Shown: positions 27,472-43,242, numbered from the stretch's first letter. The stretch is 64,000 nucleotides of DNA from an uncultured Pelagibacteraceae bacterium (GCA_902526645.1 CABZLS010000006.1:1-64000), one strand, 5' to 3'. The notes: generated by a model from the sequence alone, not told the origin. Program-made: numbers and translations.

Positions 27472-27537
27472 AGCAAATTTATTTGAAAGTCTTATATAAT
27501 GTCAAATATACAAAAATCCATTATTAATTTTTATAAA

Positions 27538-29313
27538 TTAATTGATATTTTGCTTTTTTTTTAGCTCTTTTAACTCATTAAATGTTGCTTCACTCAAATC
27601 CTTAGAAAATTTTGATTCTAATTCTTGGATTCTAAACTCTAAGTCATAATTATTTAAATCTCTCATAATATCATCTAGTAACTCAATTATTTCAGAATCT
27701 TTGCCTGATTTATTTTTTAGAATATGTTTGATCGGTGCAAACTTGTTTATTTTATCAATTAATTGAATATCTATATCAAAATCATCTATCTTAATTTGAC
27801 CATCATTTTTCATTCTAGAAATTATTTTATCAAAAATTTGTTTATTAATTTCTGTAAACAGTTTAGCATTTTCTAATAGGTGTAAATTTTTTTGTAATAA
27901 TTCTAAATTATTCATTACTAAGTATAATAAAGAAAATTCTTTTAACTCTACACTTGATATAGATTGACTTTCTTTAAAATATTTTTTTGTTTTATCAAGA
28001 GATTTGGTTTTATAAGTTTTATAATTTTTCTTAATTTGGCTTGTGTGAGGAGATAAATCTGAAATTTTTTCTAAAAAATATTCTAAAACATATTTTTTTA
28101 TATAGTCATCTTTTATAGTACTTGCAATTGATCTTAATTTTTTATCAAAAATCGCCAAGGATGATGGATTATTTTCAGTTTGTTTTTTAAAATGATTAAA
28201 AATAAATTGATGAATTGGAATTTTATTTTGCTTAGAAAAATCTGTAAAAAATTCTTTTCCTTTTTTATTAATAAAACTATCTGGATCTTCATTATTAGGT
28301 AAAAATAAAAAAAAGATTTTTTTTTCAGGTTTTAATTCAATAATTGAATTTTCAGCAGCTCTTAATGCAGCTTTATAACCACTTTCATCGCCATCAAAAC
28401 AAATTATTATATTTTCAAAAAATTGGTTTAAAGTTAATATTTGTTTTGTTGTGAGAGCTGTTCCTAGATTGGCCACTGCATTTTCAATTCCATTTTTACT
28501 TAAACCAACTACATCCATATATCCCTCAACCAAATAGACATGATCCAATTTATTAGATAATTTTCTTGCAAAATCAAGATTATATAAATGTGAGCCTTTT
28601 CTAAAAAAATTAGTTTCAGGAGAATTTATATACTTTGCAAGAAAATCACTTTTTTTAATTATTCTTCCACCCAAAGCGATAGGTTGAGAAGAAATATTGT
28701 TAATTGGAAAAATCAATCTTCCCTTAAATCTTTCAATATAGATATTTTTTTTTTCATCAAAATAAAATAATCCTGTTTCAATCAAATCATCTAAATTAAA
28801 ATCTTTGATAAGCATTTCAAATATATTAGGTTTTTCATCAACAAAACCTATTTTAAATTTTTTGACTTGATCTTTATTAATCGATCTATCTTTTAAATAA
28901 TTTCGAACATTAAAATGTTTCTCATTTTTTAAAAGCGCAAGATGATAAAAATTTACATATTCTTTAAAAATTTCAGAATATTTTTTCCATTTTTTTTCTC
29001 TTTCTTCATCTTGTTTTGAAAACAAATATGGTTGCATACCTGCTATATTTGCCAAATATTTAACTGCCTCACCAAACCTCAAATTTTGAGTTTTCATAAT
29101 AAAATCAAAAATATTTCCATGTTCTGAAGTTGCAAAACAATGATAAAATTCTTTTTCATCGTTTACTGTAAAAGAAGGTGTCTTTTCATTTTTAAAAGGA
29201 GATAGTCCAATATACTCTTTCCCCCTCTTTTTTAAACTTACGACTTTTGAAACAACTGCTGAAACTTTTAATCTTGTTTTAATCTCATTAAGATATTCTT
29301 TTGGATACTTCAT
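27538..29313 (-). CDS. dnaG: DNA primase DnaG with degenerate zinc site
   Basis: DnaG makes RNA primers at the replication fork. The 591-residue protein has the N-terminal primase domain, the RNA-polymerase core (FKIGFVDEKPN, FKGRLIFPINN, the Toprim segment VYLVEGYMDVVGLSKNGIENAVANLGTALT and IICFDGDESGYKAALRA) and a divergent C-terminal helicase-binding region. In the usual zinc finger, CPFHNEKTPSF...YHCFGC, three of four ligands are replaced: LSPFKNEKTPSF...YHCFAT keeps only one Cys. As I recall, this loss is common in alphaproteobacterial DnaG. It lies 2 bases after yqeY. Confidence 0.97.
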   Translation of the reverse strand: MKYPKEYLNEIKTRLKVSAVVSKVVSLKKRGKEYIGLSPFKNEKTPSFTVNDEKEFYHCFATSEHGNIFDFIMKTQNLRFGEAVKYLANIAGMQPYLFSKQDEEREKKWKKYSEIFKEYVNFYHLALLKNEKHFNVRNYLKDRSINKDQVKKFKIGFVDEKPNIFEMLIKDFNLDDLIETGLFYFDEKKNIYIERFKGRLIFPINNISSQPIALGGRIIKKSDFLAKYINSPETNFFRKGSHLYNLDFARKLSNKLDHVYLVEGYMDVVGLSKNGIENAVANLGTALTTKQILTLNQFFENIIICFDGDESGYKAALRAAENSIIELKPEKKIFFLFLPNNEDPDSFINKKGKEFFTDFSKQNKIPIHQFIFNHFKKQTENNPSSLAIFDKKLRSIASTIKDDYIKKYVLEYFLEKISDLSPHTSQIKKNYKTYKTKSLDKTKKYFKESQSISSVELKEFSLLYLVMNNLELLQKNLHLLENAKLFTEINKQIFDKIISRMKNDGQIKIDDFDIDIQLIDKINKFAPIKHILKNKSGKDSEIIELLDDIMRDLNNYDLEFRIQELESKFSKDLSEATFNELKELKKKQNIN

Positions 29314-29315
29314 AA

Positions 29316-29777
29316 TTATTTATTTAGTATTTGTCTAATCAAAACTCCCGCCTTAGAAAAATTTATTTCATCGGCATTTTGTTTTTTTAGCTCCCCCATG
29401 ACTTTTCCCATATCCTTAATTGAATTTGCACCTAATTTAGAAATAATTTCTTCACAAATTTTTTTTGTAGCTTCATCGTCAAGCTGCTTAGGTAGAAAAC
29501 TAGACAAAATATCGTATTCATTTTGCTCTACTTGTAAAAGATCTGTACGATTATTTTTTTTGTATATTTCAATTGATTCGGATCTTTGCTTTACCATTTT
29601 CTTAAACAGTTTTTTAATATCATTATCATCTGTATCTTTTTTATTTGGTCCTGACCGATTTAAGATATCAAGATCCTTGATTGATGATAAAATTAACCTA
29701 TAAGTTGAGATTTTAGATTTATCTTTTGATTTTAAAGCATTTTTATATTCAGTTTCGATTGTTTTTCTTAATGACAT
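29316..29777 (-). CDS. yqeY: GatB/YqeY domain protein
   Basis: The 153-residue product is a stand-alone YqeY protein, related to the tail domain of GatB, the tRNA-dependent amidotransferase subunit. Its cellular role is not settled. The family sequence is clear: LRKTIETEYKNALKSKDKSKISTYRLILSSIKD at the start, then KMVKQRSESIEIYKKNNRTDLLQVEQNEYDILSSFLPKQL and MGKVMGELK at the end. It is first of the yqeY-dnaG-rpoD run, an arrangement common in proteobacteria. The 126-base gap upstream is shared with divergent carA. Confidence 0.92.
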   Translation of the reverse strand: MSLRKTIETEYKNALKSKDKSKISTYRLILSSIKDLDILNRSGPNKKDTDDNDIKKLFKKMVKQRSESIEIYKKNNRTDLLQVEQNEYDILSSFLPKQLDDEATKKICEEIISKLGANSIKDMGKVMGELKKQNADEINFSKAGVLIRQILNK

Positions 29778-29853
29778 ATTTTTTTAATTTACTTTAAAGA
29801 AAAAATTCTTCAAAAGAAAAATTGTTTTTTTACAATTTTATAATACATCTCTG

Positions 29854-29882
29854 TTGCGATAATAAACCATTTATTGTATTAA
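29854..29882 (+). promoter_or_regulatory. Possible carA promoter and flanking inverted repeat
   Basis: TTGCGA and TATTAA with a 17-base spacer form a moderate sigma70-like promoter about 20 bases before the carA start. A 7-base inverted repeat, TAATACA (29841-29847) and TGTATTA (29875-29881), brackets the promoter and could be an operator. In DNA this AT-rich such matches arise easily, so the call is tentative. Confidence 0.3.
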
Positions 29883-29903
29883 CCTTTAACTTATGAGTTG
29901 TAA

Positions 29904-31097
29904 TTGATCAAAAAAGTAAAAAAAACTCACTTAAAAAATTTACAAAATTATACAGGAATTTTAGTTCTCGAAAATAAAAAAATTTTTAAAGGAATTGGAA
30001 TTGGGTATCAAGGAGAAGCGACTGGTGAAGTTTGTTTTAACACGTCATTAACAGGATACCAAGAAATAATATCAGATCCTTCTTATGCAGGACAAATCAT
30101 AAACTTTACTTTTCCTCACATTGGAAATGTAGGAACCAATAAGGAAGATTTTGAGTCTGATAAAATATGGACCAAAGGTGTTATCTTTAATTCAGAGATA
30201 ACTTCACCATCAAACTATAGATCTTTTCAGCATTTAAATGCTTGGTTAAGAAAAAATAAAATAGTTGGAATTACTGGATTAGATACAAGAAGTTTAACAA
30301 ATTTTATAAGAGACAGAGGTGCTCCAAAAGGAACAATTTCTTACTCAAACAAAGGTAGATTTAATATTAATAAGCTTACAAATTCTACAATAAAATGGAG
30401 TGGGTTAAAAAATTTAGATCTTGCAGAAAAAGTTACTACTCAAAAAAATTATATTTGGAAAGGATTTAAAACTTGGAAAAAAGAGTATGGCTATAGAAAA
30501 AATAATCGAAATTCACTTCATGTAGTTGCTATAGATTATGGAATTAAGAAAAATATTTTAAGATATTTTTCTGATTTTAGATGTAAAGTAACTGTAGTTT
30601 CATGCAAAACAACTTCAAAAAAAATTTTAGCACTTAAACCTGATGGTGTATTTTTATCTAATGGACCAGGAGATCCAGCAGCAACTGGGAAATATGCAAT
30701 TCAAATAATTAAGGATCTCGTTCAAAAAAAAATACCATTATTTGGTATTTGCCTTGGTCATCAAATACTTGCACTTTCATTAGGTGGTAAAACAAAAAAA
30801 ATGAAATTGGGACATAGAGGAGCAAATCATCCCGTAAAAAATTTAATCAATGACAATGTAGAAATTACCAGCCAGAATCATGGCTTTGAAGTTGTAAAAG
30901 AAAATTTACCAAAAAATATTGAGATTACACATAAATCTTTATTTGATAATAGTATAGAAGGAATTAGACTAAAAAATAACCCTGTGTTCTCAGTTCAATA
31001 TCACCCAGAGTCAAACCCTGGGCCACAAGATAGTGTTTATTTATTTAAAAAATTTGTCAACAACATGAAAAAAAATGCCAAAAAGAAAAGATCTTAA
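29904..31097 (+). CDS. carA: Carbamoyl-phosphate synthase small subunit
   Basis: CarA is the glutaminase subunit that supplies ammonia to CarB for carbamoyl phosphate, used for pyrimidines and arginine. The 397-residue product has the CarA N-domain ([36 protein letters not shown]) and a class I amidotransferase with the nucleophile in [16 protein letters not shown] and the His/Glu pair in [10 protein letters not shown]. The start is read as TTG; no ATG precedes the conserved N-terminus in frame. The 3' end overlaps carB by 23 bases. Confidence 0.97.
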   Translation: MIKKVKKTHLKNLQNYTGILVLENKKIFKGIGIGYQGEATGEVCFNTSLTGYQEIISDPSYAGQIINFTFPHIGNVGTNKEDFESDKIWTKGVIFNSEITSPSNYRSFQHLNAWLRKNKIVGITGLDTRSLTNFIRDRGAPKGTISYSNKGRFNINKLTNSTIKWSGLKNLDLAEKVTTQKNYIWKGFKTWKKEYGYRKNNRNSLHVVAIDYGIKKNILRYFSDFRCKVTVVSCKTTSKKILALKPDGVFLSNGPGDPAATGKYAIQIIKDLVQKKIPLFGICLGHQILALSLGGKTKKMKLGHRGANHPVKNLINDNVEITSQNHGFEVVKENLPKNIEITHKSLFDNSIEGIRLKNNPVFSVQYHPESNPGPQDSVYLFKKFVNNMKKNAKKKRS

Positions 31098-34000
31098 AAA
31101 GATATTAGTTGTGGGTGCTGGACCAATAATCATTGGTCAAGCTTGTGAATTTGATTACTCAGGAACTCAAGCTTGTAAGGCATTAAAAGATGAGGGTTAT
31201 AAAGTTATTTTAATTAATTCAAATCCAGCAACAATTATGACAGATCCAGACGTTGCCGATAAAACTTACATCGAGCCTATTACTTTAGAAGTTTTAGAAA
31301 AAATTTTAAAAAAAGAAAAACCAAACGCAATTCTTCCAACTATGGGTGGCCAAACTGCTCTTAACCTTGCAATGGAAGCTGAAAAAAGAGGAATTTTAAG
31401 AAAATATAAAATTGAATTAATTGGAGCAAATTCAAAAGCTATTTCTAACGCGGAAGACAGAAAGAAATTTAGAAAGAATATGATTGATATTGGTTTAGAT
31501 CTTCCAAAATCTGAAATAGTTAACAATGTAAATCAAGCCTCAAAAGTTTTGAAAAAAATAGGTTTACCAGCAATTATTAGACCAGCTTTTACACTTGGGG
31601 GTCTAGGAGGAGGAATAGCAAAAAATAAAAAGGAATACCTTAAAATTATTAAAAACGGCTTGCACGAGTCACCTGTGAACCAAGTACTTGTTGAAGAGTG
31701 TTTGGAGGGTTGGAAAGAATTTGAAATGGAAGTTATAAGGGATAAAAAAGATAATTGTATAATCATCTGTTCAATAGAAAATGTTGATCCTATGGGAATA
31801 CATACAGGTGACTCTGTGACAGTTGCTCCTGCACTTACCTTAACTGACAAAGAATACCAAGTCATGCGAAATGCCTCTATTGCATGTCTCAGAAAAATTG
31901 GAGTAGAGACTGGAGGTTCAAATGTTCAATTCGCAATAAATCCTAAAAATGGTCGAATGGTTATAATTGAGATGAACCCAAGAGTATCAAGATCATCAGC
32001 ACTTGCATCAAAAGCAACGGGTTTTCCGATTGCGAAAGTTGCTGCTAAACTAGCAGTTGGCTATACATTAGATGAATTAAAAAATGAAATTACCAAAGTT
32101 ACTCCAGCATCATTTGAGCCAAGTATAGATTACGTAGTGACTAAAATTCCAAGATTTACATTTGAAAAATTTTCAACTTCTCCATCTATTCTAGGTACAT
32201 CAATGAAATCAGTGGGGGAGGCAATGGCAATTGGAAGAAACTTTAAAGAGTCTCTTCAAAAAGCATTAGTTTCTCTAGAAACTGGTTTCTCAGGATTAGA
32301 CAGAATATTTAATCTGAATAAAAGACAAATTGAGAAAAAACTTAGAGAAAATATACCAAATAAAATCTTACTTGTTGCTGAGGCGATGAGAAAAAAAATA
32401 AACCTAAAAAAAATTTATAATTTGTCAAAAATTGATCCGTGGTTCTTAAATCAAATTAAAGAAATAATAGATAAAGAAATTAAGATCAAAAATAACGGAT
32501 TACCTAAAAATTATAATGATTTTAACCAAATAAAATCAATAGGTTTTTCAGATAAAAAACTTTCTGAACTATCAAATTTACCTGAAGATATTGTTAGAAA
32601 AAAAAGAACTGCACTTAAGATTTTACCTGTATTTAAAAAAGTTGATACTTGTGCAGCAGAGTTTAAATCCTTTACACCATATATGTACTCTACATATCAA
32701 AGAAATTTTTCAATAAATTCAGAGTGTGAAGCTGACCCTTCGGTTAAGAAAAAAATTATAATATTAGGAGGTGGGCCTAATAGAATAGGACAAGGAATAG
32801 AATTCGATTATTGCTGTTGTCAGGCAAGTTTTGCCTTAAAGTCAGCTGGGTTTGAGACTATAATGGTGAATTGTAATCCTGAAACTGTATCAACAGATTA
32901 TGACACAAGTGATAGGTTGTATTTTGAACCTTTAAAAGAAGAGTATGTTTTTAACATCATAAAAAGAGAGAAAGATAAAGGAAATTTAGTCGGCATCATC
33001 ACACAATTTGGTGGTCAAACGCCAATTAAATTAGCCAAATTTTTATATGATAACCATCTTCCAATTTTAGGAACTCAATACTCATCTATTGATCTGGCGG
33101 AGGACAGAGATAGATTTAGGAGACTATTAGAAAAATTAGATTTAAATCAAGCTGAAAGTGGAATAGCTAAAACTTTCAAGCAGGCAATTGAAATATCTGA
33201 GAAAATAGGTTTGCCTTTAATGGTTAGACCTTCTTATGTTCTTGGAGGAAGAGCAATGGAAATTGTTTATGAAAAAAGTCAGCTTAAAAATTTTGTAGAG
33301 GAAGCATTTAAGGCAGCGGAAAAAAATCCAATTCTTATCGATAAATTTATTGATCATGCAATGGAAGTAGATGTTGATGCTATATCAGATGGTAAAATAG
33401 TACATGTGGCCGGAATAATGCAACATATTGAGGAAGCAGGAATTCATTCTGGAGACTCAGCTTGTAGCTTACCTCCTGTTTCAATAAAACCTTTTTTACT
33501 AAAAGAAATTGAGAAACAGACAAAAAGTTTAGCGTTAGCTCTAAAAGTAAAAGGTTTTATGAATGTTCAATTTGCAATTAAAAAAGATGAAATTTTTGTA
33601 ATTGAGGTAAATCCAAGAGCAAGTAGGACAGTTCCTTTTGTCTCAAAAGCAAAAGGATTACCTTTAGCAAAAATAGCCTCGAGAGTTATGGCTGGTGAAA
33701 GATTATCAAAATTCGATTTAAGAGACAAATCAAAAGGTATGTTTGCTGTAAAAGAAGCAGTTTTCCCCTTTAATAAATTTCCTAATAGTGATTTATTATT
33801 AGGTCCAGAAATGAAATCAACCGGGGAAGTTATGGGATTTGACAAAAATTTTGGAATGGCATACGCAAAAAGCCAAATAGCGTCATCTAATTCATTGCCT
33901 ACTAAAGGACTAGCTTTTTTATCATTAAAAAACTCTCATAAAGATGAAGGAATAGAACTTGCAAAAAAACTTATTAAATTAAAATTTAATTTGTGTGGCA

Positions 34001-34299
34001 CAAAAGGAACTGCAGAATATATTCAAAAACATGGCATGAAATGTAAAATCATTAATAAAGTAAGTAGTGGGTCACCTCATATCGTTGATGTCCTAGACTC
34101 AAAAAAAATAGCTCTAGTAATTAATACTGGTGGAGGTAACACAGAGCATAGATTAAACGATGCTATAGCATTAAGAAGAGCAACACTTAAAAATAAAGTG
34201 CCATACTGCACAAATATGTCAACTGCTCTTGCGTGTATAGAGGGTATTAAATCACTTAAAACAAAAAAATTAGAAATTACGCCACTTCAAAATATTTAG
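31075..34299 (+). CDS. carB: Carbamoyl-phosphate synthase large subunit
   Basis: CarB makes carbamoyl phosphate from bicarbonate, ammonia and two ATP. The 1074-residue product is full length, with two ATP-grasp halves. The first begins [24 protein letters not shown] and the second begins [24 protein letters not shown]. Each half has its IRPAFTLGG or VRPSYVLGG loop and the ATP-binding VQFAI/EMNPR or EVNPR segments. The C-terminal MGS-like allosteric domain covers about the last 130 residues ([17 protein letters not shown]). Its TAG stop overlaps the stop of the convergent oxygenase gene. Confidence 0.98.
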   Translation: MPKRKDLKKILVVGAGPIIIGQACEFDYSGTQACKALKDEGYKVILINSNPATIMTDPDVADKTYIEPITLEVLEKILKKEKPNAILPTMGGQTALNLAMEAEKRGILRKYKIELIGANSKAISNAEDRKKFRKNMIDIGLDLPKSEIVNNVNQASKVLKKIGLPAIIRPAFTLGGLGGGIAKNKKEYLKIIKNGLHESPVNQVLVEECLEGWKEFEMEVIRDKKDNCIIICSIENVDPMGIHTGDSVTVAPALTLTDKEYQVMRNASIACLRKIGVETGGSNVQFAINPKNGRMVIIEMNPRVSRSSALASKATGFPIAKVAAKLAVGYTLDELKNEITKVTPASFEPSIDYVVTKIPRFTFEKFSTSPSILGTSMKSVGEAMAIGRNFKESLQKALVSLETGFSGLDRIFNLNKRQIEKKLRENIPNKILLVAEAMRKKINLKKIYNLSKIDPWFLNQIKEIIDKEIKIKNNGLPKNYNDFNQIKSIGFSDKKLSELSNLPEDIVRKKRTALKILPVFKKVDTCAAEFKSFTPYMYSTYQRNFSINSECEADPSVKKKIIILGGGPNRIGQGIEFDYCCCQASFALKSAGFETIMVNCNPETVSTDYDTSDRLYFEPLKEEYVFNIIKREKDKGNLVGIITQFGGQTPIKLAKFLYDNHLPILGTQYSSIDLAEDRDRFRRLLEKLDLNQAESGIAKTFKQAIEISEKIGLPLMVRPSYVLGGRAMEIVYEKSQLKNFVEEAFKAAEKNPILIDKFIDHAMEVDVDAISDGKIVHVAGIMQHIEEAGIHSGDSACSLPPVSIKPFLLKEIEKQTKSLALALKVKGFMNVQFAIKKDEIFVIEVNPRASRTVPFVSKAKGLPLAKIASRVMAGERLSKFDLRDKSKGMFAVKEAVFPFNKFPNSDLLLGPEMKSTGEVMGFDKNFGMAYAKSQIASSNSLPTKGLAFLSLKNSHKDEGIELAKKLIKLKFNLCGTKGTAEYIQKHGMKCKIINKVSSGSPHIVDVLDSKKIALVINTGGGNTEHRLNDAIALRRATLKNKVPYCTNMSTALACIEGIKSLKTKKLEITPLQNI

Positions 34300-34958
34300 T
34301 CAACTTTCCAATCAGTCTTAAATGTAACATAATTGACTTGAATACATCTTCTTTCTTTAACAATTTTTTTTTTTTCCATACCGTGCCATGTATTTGGACC
34401 ACTTGTGAATAAGTAACCATAATTATGTTTGTAGGGAACTGTTTTAACTTTTTGCAGTTTTTCATTATAAAAATCAGTACCTAAATCTTCTGACTCATTT
34501 GCATTGTTAACAAAAATAAGTCCTGACATTAATTTTTCTTTAATATCACAATGCGGCTTTAACCAAAAACCTTCACGATCACATATGACTTCGAGTCTTA
34601 CATATGAACCAGATAAATCTTTGTTAATCATTTTTGAAATCGTTTCACATGTTTCTTTAGATTGAAGTTCATTGATAAATTTTACTAAATTTGGAAATTG
34701 AGAAGCATTTTCTTTAGTAACAAAACATCTAAATTTTATTGCCTTACCACCTGAGGCTATACCTTCCCTAAATTCTGCAGCCCCACCATCAATCGCTCTA
34801 GTGCCATCATAATTTAGATTGTGTTTACTTACATCGGGAATATCTGCACTCTCTATTTCTTTGATTGCTTCTTCACTTAAAGCATTATTATATTCCCAGT
34901 GATTAAACGGATATTCATACTTCTTTGATTTTTTCAATATAGAATTAAGAAAAGTCAT
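34296..34958 (-). CDS. 2-oxoglutarate/Fe(II) oxygenase-like protein
   Basis: The 220-residue protein appears to be a small 2OG-Fe(II) dioxygenase. The metal-binding HxD is in [12 protein letters not shown], the distal His is in NTWHGMEKK, and the 2OG-binding Arg is probably in ERRCIQVNY. Spacing between these elements fits a double-stranded beta-helix. The substrate is unknown. It overlaps the ELM1-like gene by 14 bases, so the two are probably cotranslated and may work in the same surface or polysaccharide process. The function is inferred from the motif only. Confidence 0.72.
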   Translation of the reverse strand: MTFLNSILKKSKKYEYPFNHWEYNNALSEEAIKEIESADIPDVSKHNLNYDGTRAIDGGAAEFREGIASGGKAIKFRCFVTKENASQFPNLVKFINELQSKETCETISKMINKDLSGSYVRLEVICDREGFWLKPHCDIKEKLMSGLIFVNNANESEDLGTDFYNEKLQKVKTVPYKHNYGYLFTSGPNTWHGMEKKKIVKERRCIQVNYVTFKTDWKVD

Positions 34959-35895
34959 AATCTTTAAATTGTTTCTCTATATATCCCGATATTCGATCAG
35001 TTTCATTAAGTTTTTTATAAGTCCACTCTTCTACGTTATCTTCTAGATTTTTAATTATATTTAAGGATTTAAAAAGTTCAAAAAATTTTTGGAAACGAAT
35101 ATTTTTTTTTATAGCTGGCATTTGAGCCACATATATAGGTTTACCTGTCATAGCTGCTTCAGATATCATAGAAGTAGAGTCACAAGTTACAATAATATGA
35201 TTAGCTATCTTGAGTGACGACAAATAGGCTTTCTTATCAATATCTGTAATTATAATTTGATTATCATCAAAAAAACTTTGTGCTTTTTCAATTATTCTTT
35301 GTGGTGTTCTCATTGAGGGTATAAAAATCAGCTGGTGACCTTGATCAACAAAATTTTTTTTAGTTTTAACAAAAATTTTTTCAATTATTTCATCATTAAA
35401 ATTGTAATACCTATTTGGCCCTCCAACAATAAACGCTATTACTTTTTCTTTTTTTATTTGAGGTTTTAAATAATCAATGTTTTCATCCAACTCTTTTTCG
35501 GTAAGATAATGAATCGCACCTTTGCTTTTTAAAACATTTGTACCCTCAAGACTATCATGTTCTGGCGCAACAATGAAATCAAAATTATTTAATGATACTT
35601 TTGGATCCTGAATATGAATATTCATTATTTTGTTTCCAAATCTTTTTTTTAAAAAAATTGATGGAATTACACTTTTTCTTCCACATGAAATTACTACATT
35701 GAATTTTTTTTTAATATCATTTTTGAAAACAAAATCTTTAACAGGTGTTAATTTTGGAGGAATCATTTTCCAAAAATTATTTAGTTCAATTTTCTCGTGT
35801 ATAAATTCAAGTTTAAGAGCTTTAGCAAGCCCTTCGACTTGGCTAATCATACCATGCATGCCCTCGGTCAATAATAAACCTTTTAATTTAGTCAT
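34945..35895 (-). CDS. ELM1-like (GT-B fold) putative glycosyltransferase
   Basis: This 316-residue protein resembles the mitochondrial fission protein ELM1 family found in alphaproteobacteria and plants. Cues are GLLLTEGMHGMISQVEGLAKAL at the start, VVISCGRKSVIPSIFLKKRFGNKIMNIHIQDPK in the middle, and IAFIVGGPNRYYNF. The end carries the donor-binding-like block HIIVTCDSTSMISEAAMTGKPIYVAQMP. The fold is that of GT-B glycosyltransferases such as LpxB or MurG, but the reaction in bacteria is unproven. It is upstream of and overlaps the oxygenase gene, and is divergent from trxB. Confidence 0.8.
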   Translation of the reverse strand: MTKLKGLLLTEGMHGMISQVEGLAKALKLEFIHEKIELNNFWKMIPPKLTPVKDFVFKNDIKKKFNVVISCGRKSVIPSIFLKKRFGNKIMNIHIQDPKVSLNNFDFIVAPEHDSLEGTNVLKSKGAIHYLTEKELDENIDYLKPQIKKEKVIAFIVGGPNRYYNFNDEIIEKIFVKTKKNFVDQGHQLIFIPSMRTPQRIIEKAQSFFDDNQIIITDIDKKAYLSSLKIANHIIVTCDSTSMISEAAMTGKPIYVAQMPAIKKNIRFQKFFELFKSLNIIKNLEDNVEEWTYKKLNETDRISGYIEKQFKDYDFS

Positions 35896-35916
35896 TTATC
35901 ACTATATAGCTTTCAT

Positions 35917-40237
<4,321 letters not shown>

Positions 40238-40256
<19 letters not shown>

Positions 40257-40993
40257 TTATTACTGGTGGGGCAACAAGAATTGGTGCTGCTATAGCTGAA
40301 AAATTATCAGGTCCAAATAAGCAAATTGTAATTCAATACCATAAATCTAAAACAAAAGCTGAAAATCTTAAGAAAAAACTTCAAAATTATGGAACAAAAA
40401 TTTATTTAGTTAAAGGAGATCTTAATAAGGAAAAAGATATCATTAAAATTATTAAATTCTCAAAATTAAAAATGAAATTTTTTGACTGCTTGATAAATAA
40501 TGCCTCATTATTTGAAAATGATAAATTAGAAAATTTTACATCTAAAAGCTGGGAAAAACATATTTCTACAAATCTTAAAGCTCCTGCTCTTTTATCAAAA
40601 GAGTTTTCAAAAAATGTCAGAGGCAAAAATAACAATATTATCAATATAATTGATCAAAGAGTATTTAAGCTTACTCCATACTTTTTTTCATACACATTAA
40701 GTAAAACTGGCCTTTATACTTTAACTAAAACTAGTGCGATGAGCCTTTCACCTAACATAAGAGTTAATGGGATAGCACCTGGACCGACAATCAAAAATAA
40801 AAGGCAAACTGAAAAACATTTCAAAAATCAATATTTAGCTACACCACTCAAACAACAAGTTGATGTTGATGAGATTTGTAATGCAGTTGACTTTTTTATT
40901 AAAAACAGCTCTATTACAGGTCAAATTTTGGCAATAGATAGTGGGCAAAGCTTAAATTGGCAGACACCAGATATAATTAAAGGCAAAGAATGA
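40238..40993 (+). CDS. PTR1/FolM-like pteridine reductase (SDR family)
   Basis: The 251-residue protein is a short-chain dehydrogenase. Its features match the pteridine-reductase branch: NADPH motif TGGATRIG (TGxxxRxG), LINNAS, and [23 protein letters not shown], where Asp139 stands in place of the usual catalytic Ser, with Tyr152 and Lys156. Leishmania PTR1 and E. coli FolM have this Asp-Tyr-Lys arrangement. It overlaps folB by ATGA, which points to reduction of a dihydropterin or dihydrofolate. The specific substrate is inferred, not seen. Confidence 0.75.
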
Positions 40994-41409
40994 AAAAAAA
41001 TAATCTCAAAGTTGTAAAAATAGACAAAAACAAAAGTTTATTTAATTACGAGAAAAAAATTCTCATAAATGAATTAATTCTTGATTTAAAACTTGGATAT
41101 TATGATTTTGAGAAAGAGAAAGCACAAAGGGTAAAATTTAGCTTAGAAATTGATTATCAAGATAAAAAACCTTCAAATGATAAAGATCTTAGATCAATCG
41201 TAAATTATGCAACTATTGTAAAATTAATAAAAAAACTTATTAAAAAGAAACACTATAATTTCTTGGAAACATTAGCCGAAGCAGTCTTCGATGAACTTTT
41301 TAAAGATAAGAGAATAGGTAAAATAATGCTTAAAATTGAAAAATTAGAAATTTTAAAACAATGTTCATCTGTTGGTATACAAATTACAAAAAAAAGAAGT
41401 CATGATTAG
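40990..41409 (+). CDS. folB: Dihydroneopterin aldolase family protein
   Basis: FolB cleaves dihydroneopterin to hydroxymethyl-dihydropterin in folate synthesis. The 139-residue protein has an N-terminal extension of about 26 residues, then the family pattern [47 protein letters not shown], and [17 protein letters not shown]. The C-terminal [20 protein letters not shown] includes the probable catalytic Lys. It lies between the PTR1-like SDR (ATGA overlap) and uvrC (8-base overlap). The sequence is divergent, so an epimerase-only relative is possible. Confidence 0.85.
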   Translation: MKKNNLKVVKIDKNKSLFNYEKKILINELILDLKLGYYDFEKEKAQRVKFSLEIDYQDKKPSNDKDLRSIVNYATIVKLIKKLIKKKHYNFLETLAEAVFDELFKDKRIGKIMLKIEKLEILKQCSSVGIQITKKRSHD

Positions 41410-43237
41410 TTCTGAAATTGGTAAAGAAGTAATAAAAAAAGAACTACCTCTAATTCCTAAACTTCCTGGTGTTTATCAGATGTTAAACGACAAAGGGGAT
41501 ATTCTCTATGTGGGTAAAGCAAAAAATTTACCTAATAGACTTAAAAGTTATGTAGCAGAAAAAAATCATATTATAAGAACTGAAAGAATGTTATCTCAAA
41601 CAAGAAGGCTTGAAATAACAACTACATCAAATGAAAGCGAGGCCTTACTTCTTGAGGCGAATTTAATCAAAAAGTACAAACCAAAATTTAATATTTTATT
41701 GAGAGATGATAAGTCTTTTCCATTTATTTTTATTGGAAACAAAGATAAATGGCCGCAAATAAAAAGACATAGAGGAAAAAAAACGAAAGAAGGTTTTTAT
41801 TTTGGACCTTTTGCATCTGCTGGATCTGCAAATTGGACTATAAAAATGATACAAAAAATTTTTCATTTGAGAGTTTGTGATGACACAGTTTTTAAAAATA
41901 GAGAGCGACCTTGTATTTTATATCAAATAAAAAGATGTTCTGGTCCATGTGTTGGATACATAGAAAAAAATGAATATAAAAAAACAGTCGATGATGCGAT
42001 TGAATTTGTATCTGGAAAATCAAGAAAAATACAAAAAAGTCTTTCAGACCAAATGGAAAAAGCTAGTAATGATTTAGATTTTGAAAAAGCAGTAATTTTA
42101 AGAGATAGAATAAAATCTTTAAATATCATTCAATCGTCCCAAAGAATAAACGAAGCAAATTTAATTGAGGCCGATGTAATTGCTGGCTATAAAGAGTCTG
42201 GTAAAACTTGCATTCAAGTCTTTTTTTATCGCTCAAAACAGAATTGGGGTAATCAAGCTTTCTTTCCAAAACATGATCCCGACGAAAAATTAACTGATAT
42301 ATTAAATTCTTTTGTTTCTCAATTTTATGAGAATAAAAGCGTCCCTTCATCAATAATATTATCTGAAGAAATAAAAGAAAAAATTTTGATTGAAAAAACC
42401 CTTTCTCAAAAAGAAGAAAAGCAAATAAATATTTCTATAGCAAAAAAAGGATCAAAATTAAGAGTTGTAAATCAAGCAATTAAAAATGCAAAAGAAAGCT
42501 TGAATAGAAAGCTTTATGAAAGTCAGAATAATAAAGAATTATTTGATGCTGTTGTGAGTAAATTTAATCTAGAAACAAATATAAATTTGATTGAAGTTTA
42601 TGATAATAGTCATATTCAAGGAACAAATAGTGTTGGCGCTTTAATTGCTTATGGAGATGAGGGGTTTATTAAAAAAAGATATAGAAAATTTAATATCAAA
42701 ATACAAAAAAATGAACAAGATGACTATGGTATGATGCGAGAAGTACTTAATCGAAGGTTCAAAAGAGCAATCCAAGAAAAAGACAATTATCTAACTTTTC
42801 CTGATCTAGTTCTGATTGATGGTGGAAAAGGTCAATACTCTGCTGCAAGAGAAACACTTAATGAACTAGGCCTTCATGATTTGCCTATAGTAGCTATAGC
42901 TAAAGGAAAACAGAGAAATAGCGGCAATGAAACTTTTTTCCATAATGGTAAAGATTTTAAATTCACAAAAAATGATCCTACTCTCTTCTTTCTTCAAAGA
43001 ATAAGAGATGAGTCGCATAGATTTGCAATTAGTGCTCATAGAGCTAAAAGAAAAAAAGGGATTAGTAAATCTTTACTTGATCAAATTGAGGGCATAGGGT
43101 CCATCAGAAAAAGAGCTCTATTAAACCATTTTGGCTCAGCAAGAGCTGTAGAGTCCGCTAGCTTGGATGAAATTAAATCGGTAGAAGGTGTTGAGGAAAA
43201 AGTTGCAAATAAGATATATAATTTCTTTCATGAATAA
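41402..43237 (+). CDS. uvrC: Excinuclease ABC subunit C
   Basis: UvrC makes both incisions in nucleotide excision repair. The 611-residue protein has the GIY-YIG-type N-domain ([31 protein letters not shown]), and the Cys-rich [21 protein letters not shown]. The UVR motif [16 protein letters not shown] binds UvrB. The RNase H-like C-nuclease ([37 protein letters not shown]) and C-terminal helix-hairpin-helix pairs ([21 protein letters not shown]) complete it. The ORF track uses an upstream TTG; the ATG at 41402 inside the folB end is the better start. Confidence 0.97.
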   Translation: MISSEIGKEVIKKELPLIPKLPGVYQMLNDKGDILYVGKAKNLPNRLKSYVAEKNHIIRTERMLSQTRRLEITTTSNESEALLLEANLIKKYKPKFNILLRDDKSFPFIFIGNKDKWPQIKRHRGKKTKEGFYFGPFASAGSANWTIKMIQKIFHLRVCDDTVFKNRERPCILYQIKRCSGPCVGYIEKNEYKKTVDDAIEFVSGKSRKIQKSLSDQMEKASNDLDFEKAVILRDRIKSLNIIQSSQRINEANLIEADVIAGYKESGKTCIQVFFYRSKQNWGNQAFFPKHDPDEKLTDILNSFVSQFYENKSVPSSIILSEEIKEKILIEKTLSQKEEKQINISIAKKGSKLRVVNQAIKNAKESLNRKLYESQNNKELFDAVVSKFNLETNINLIEVYDNSHIQGTNSVGALIAYGDEGFIKKRYRKFNIKIQKNEQDDYGMMREVLNRRFKRAIQEKDNYLTFPDLVLIDGGKGQYSAARETLNELGLHDLPIVAIAKGKQRNSGNETFFHNGKDFKFTKNDPTLFFLQRIRDESHRFAISAHRAKRKKGISKSLLDQIEGIGSIRKRALLNHFGSARAVESASLDEIKSVEGVEEKVANKIYNFFHE

Positions 43238-43242
43238 AAAAA

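Noticed and set aside
27472-27537. Heat-shock-type promoter upstream of rpoD
   Set aside because: TTGACA and TATAAG are present in the 66-base gap but not at workable spacing to each other, and AT-rich sequence gives many false matches.
29821-29845. Hairpin ATTGT-T-run-ACAAT as an intrinsic terminator
   Set aside because: The stem is short and pure A/T-rich with the T-run in the loop; it sits between divergent genes where no terminator is needed.
41372-41401. Upstream TTG start for uvrC
   Set aside because: An ATG at 41402 is nearer to the conserved N-terminus; the 10 extra residues have no similarity to UvrC.
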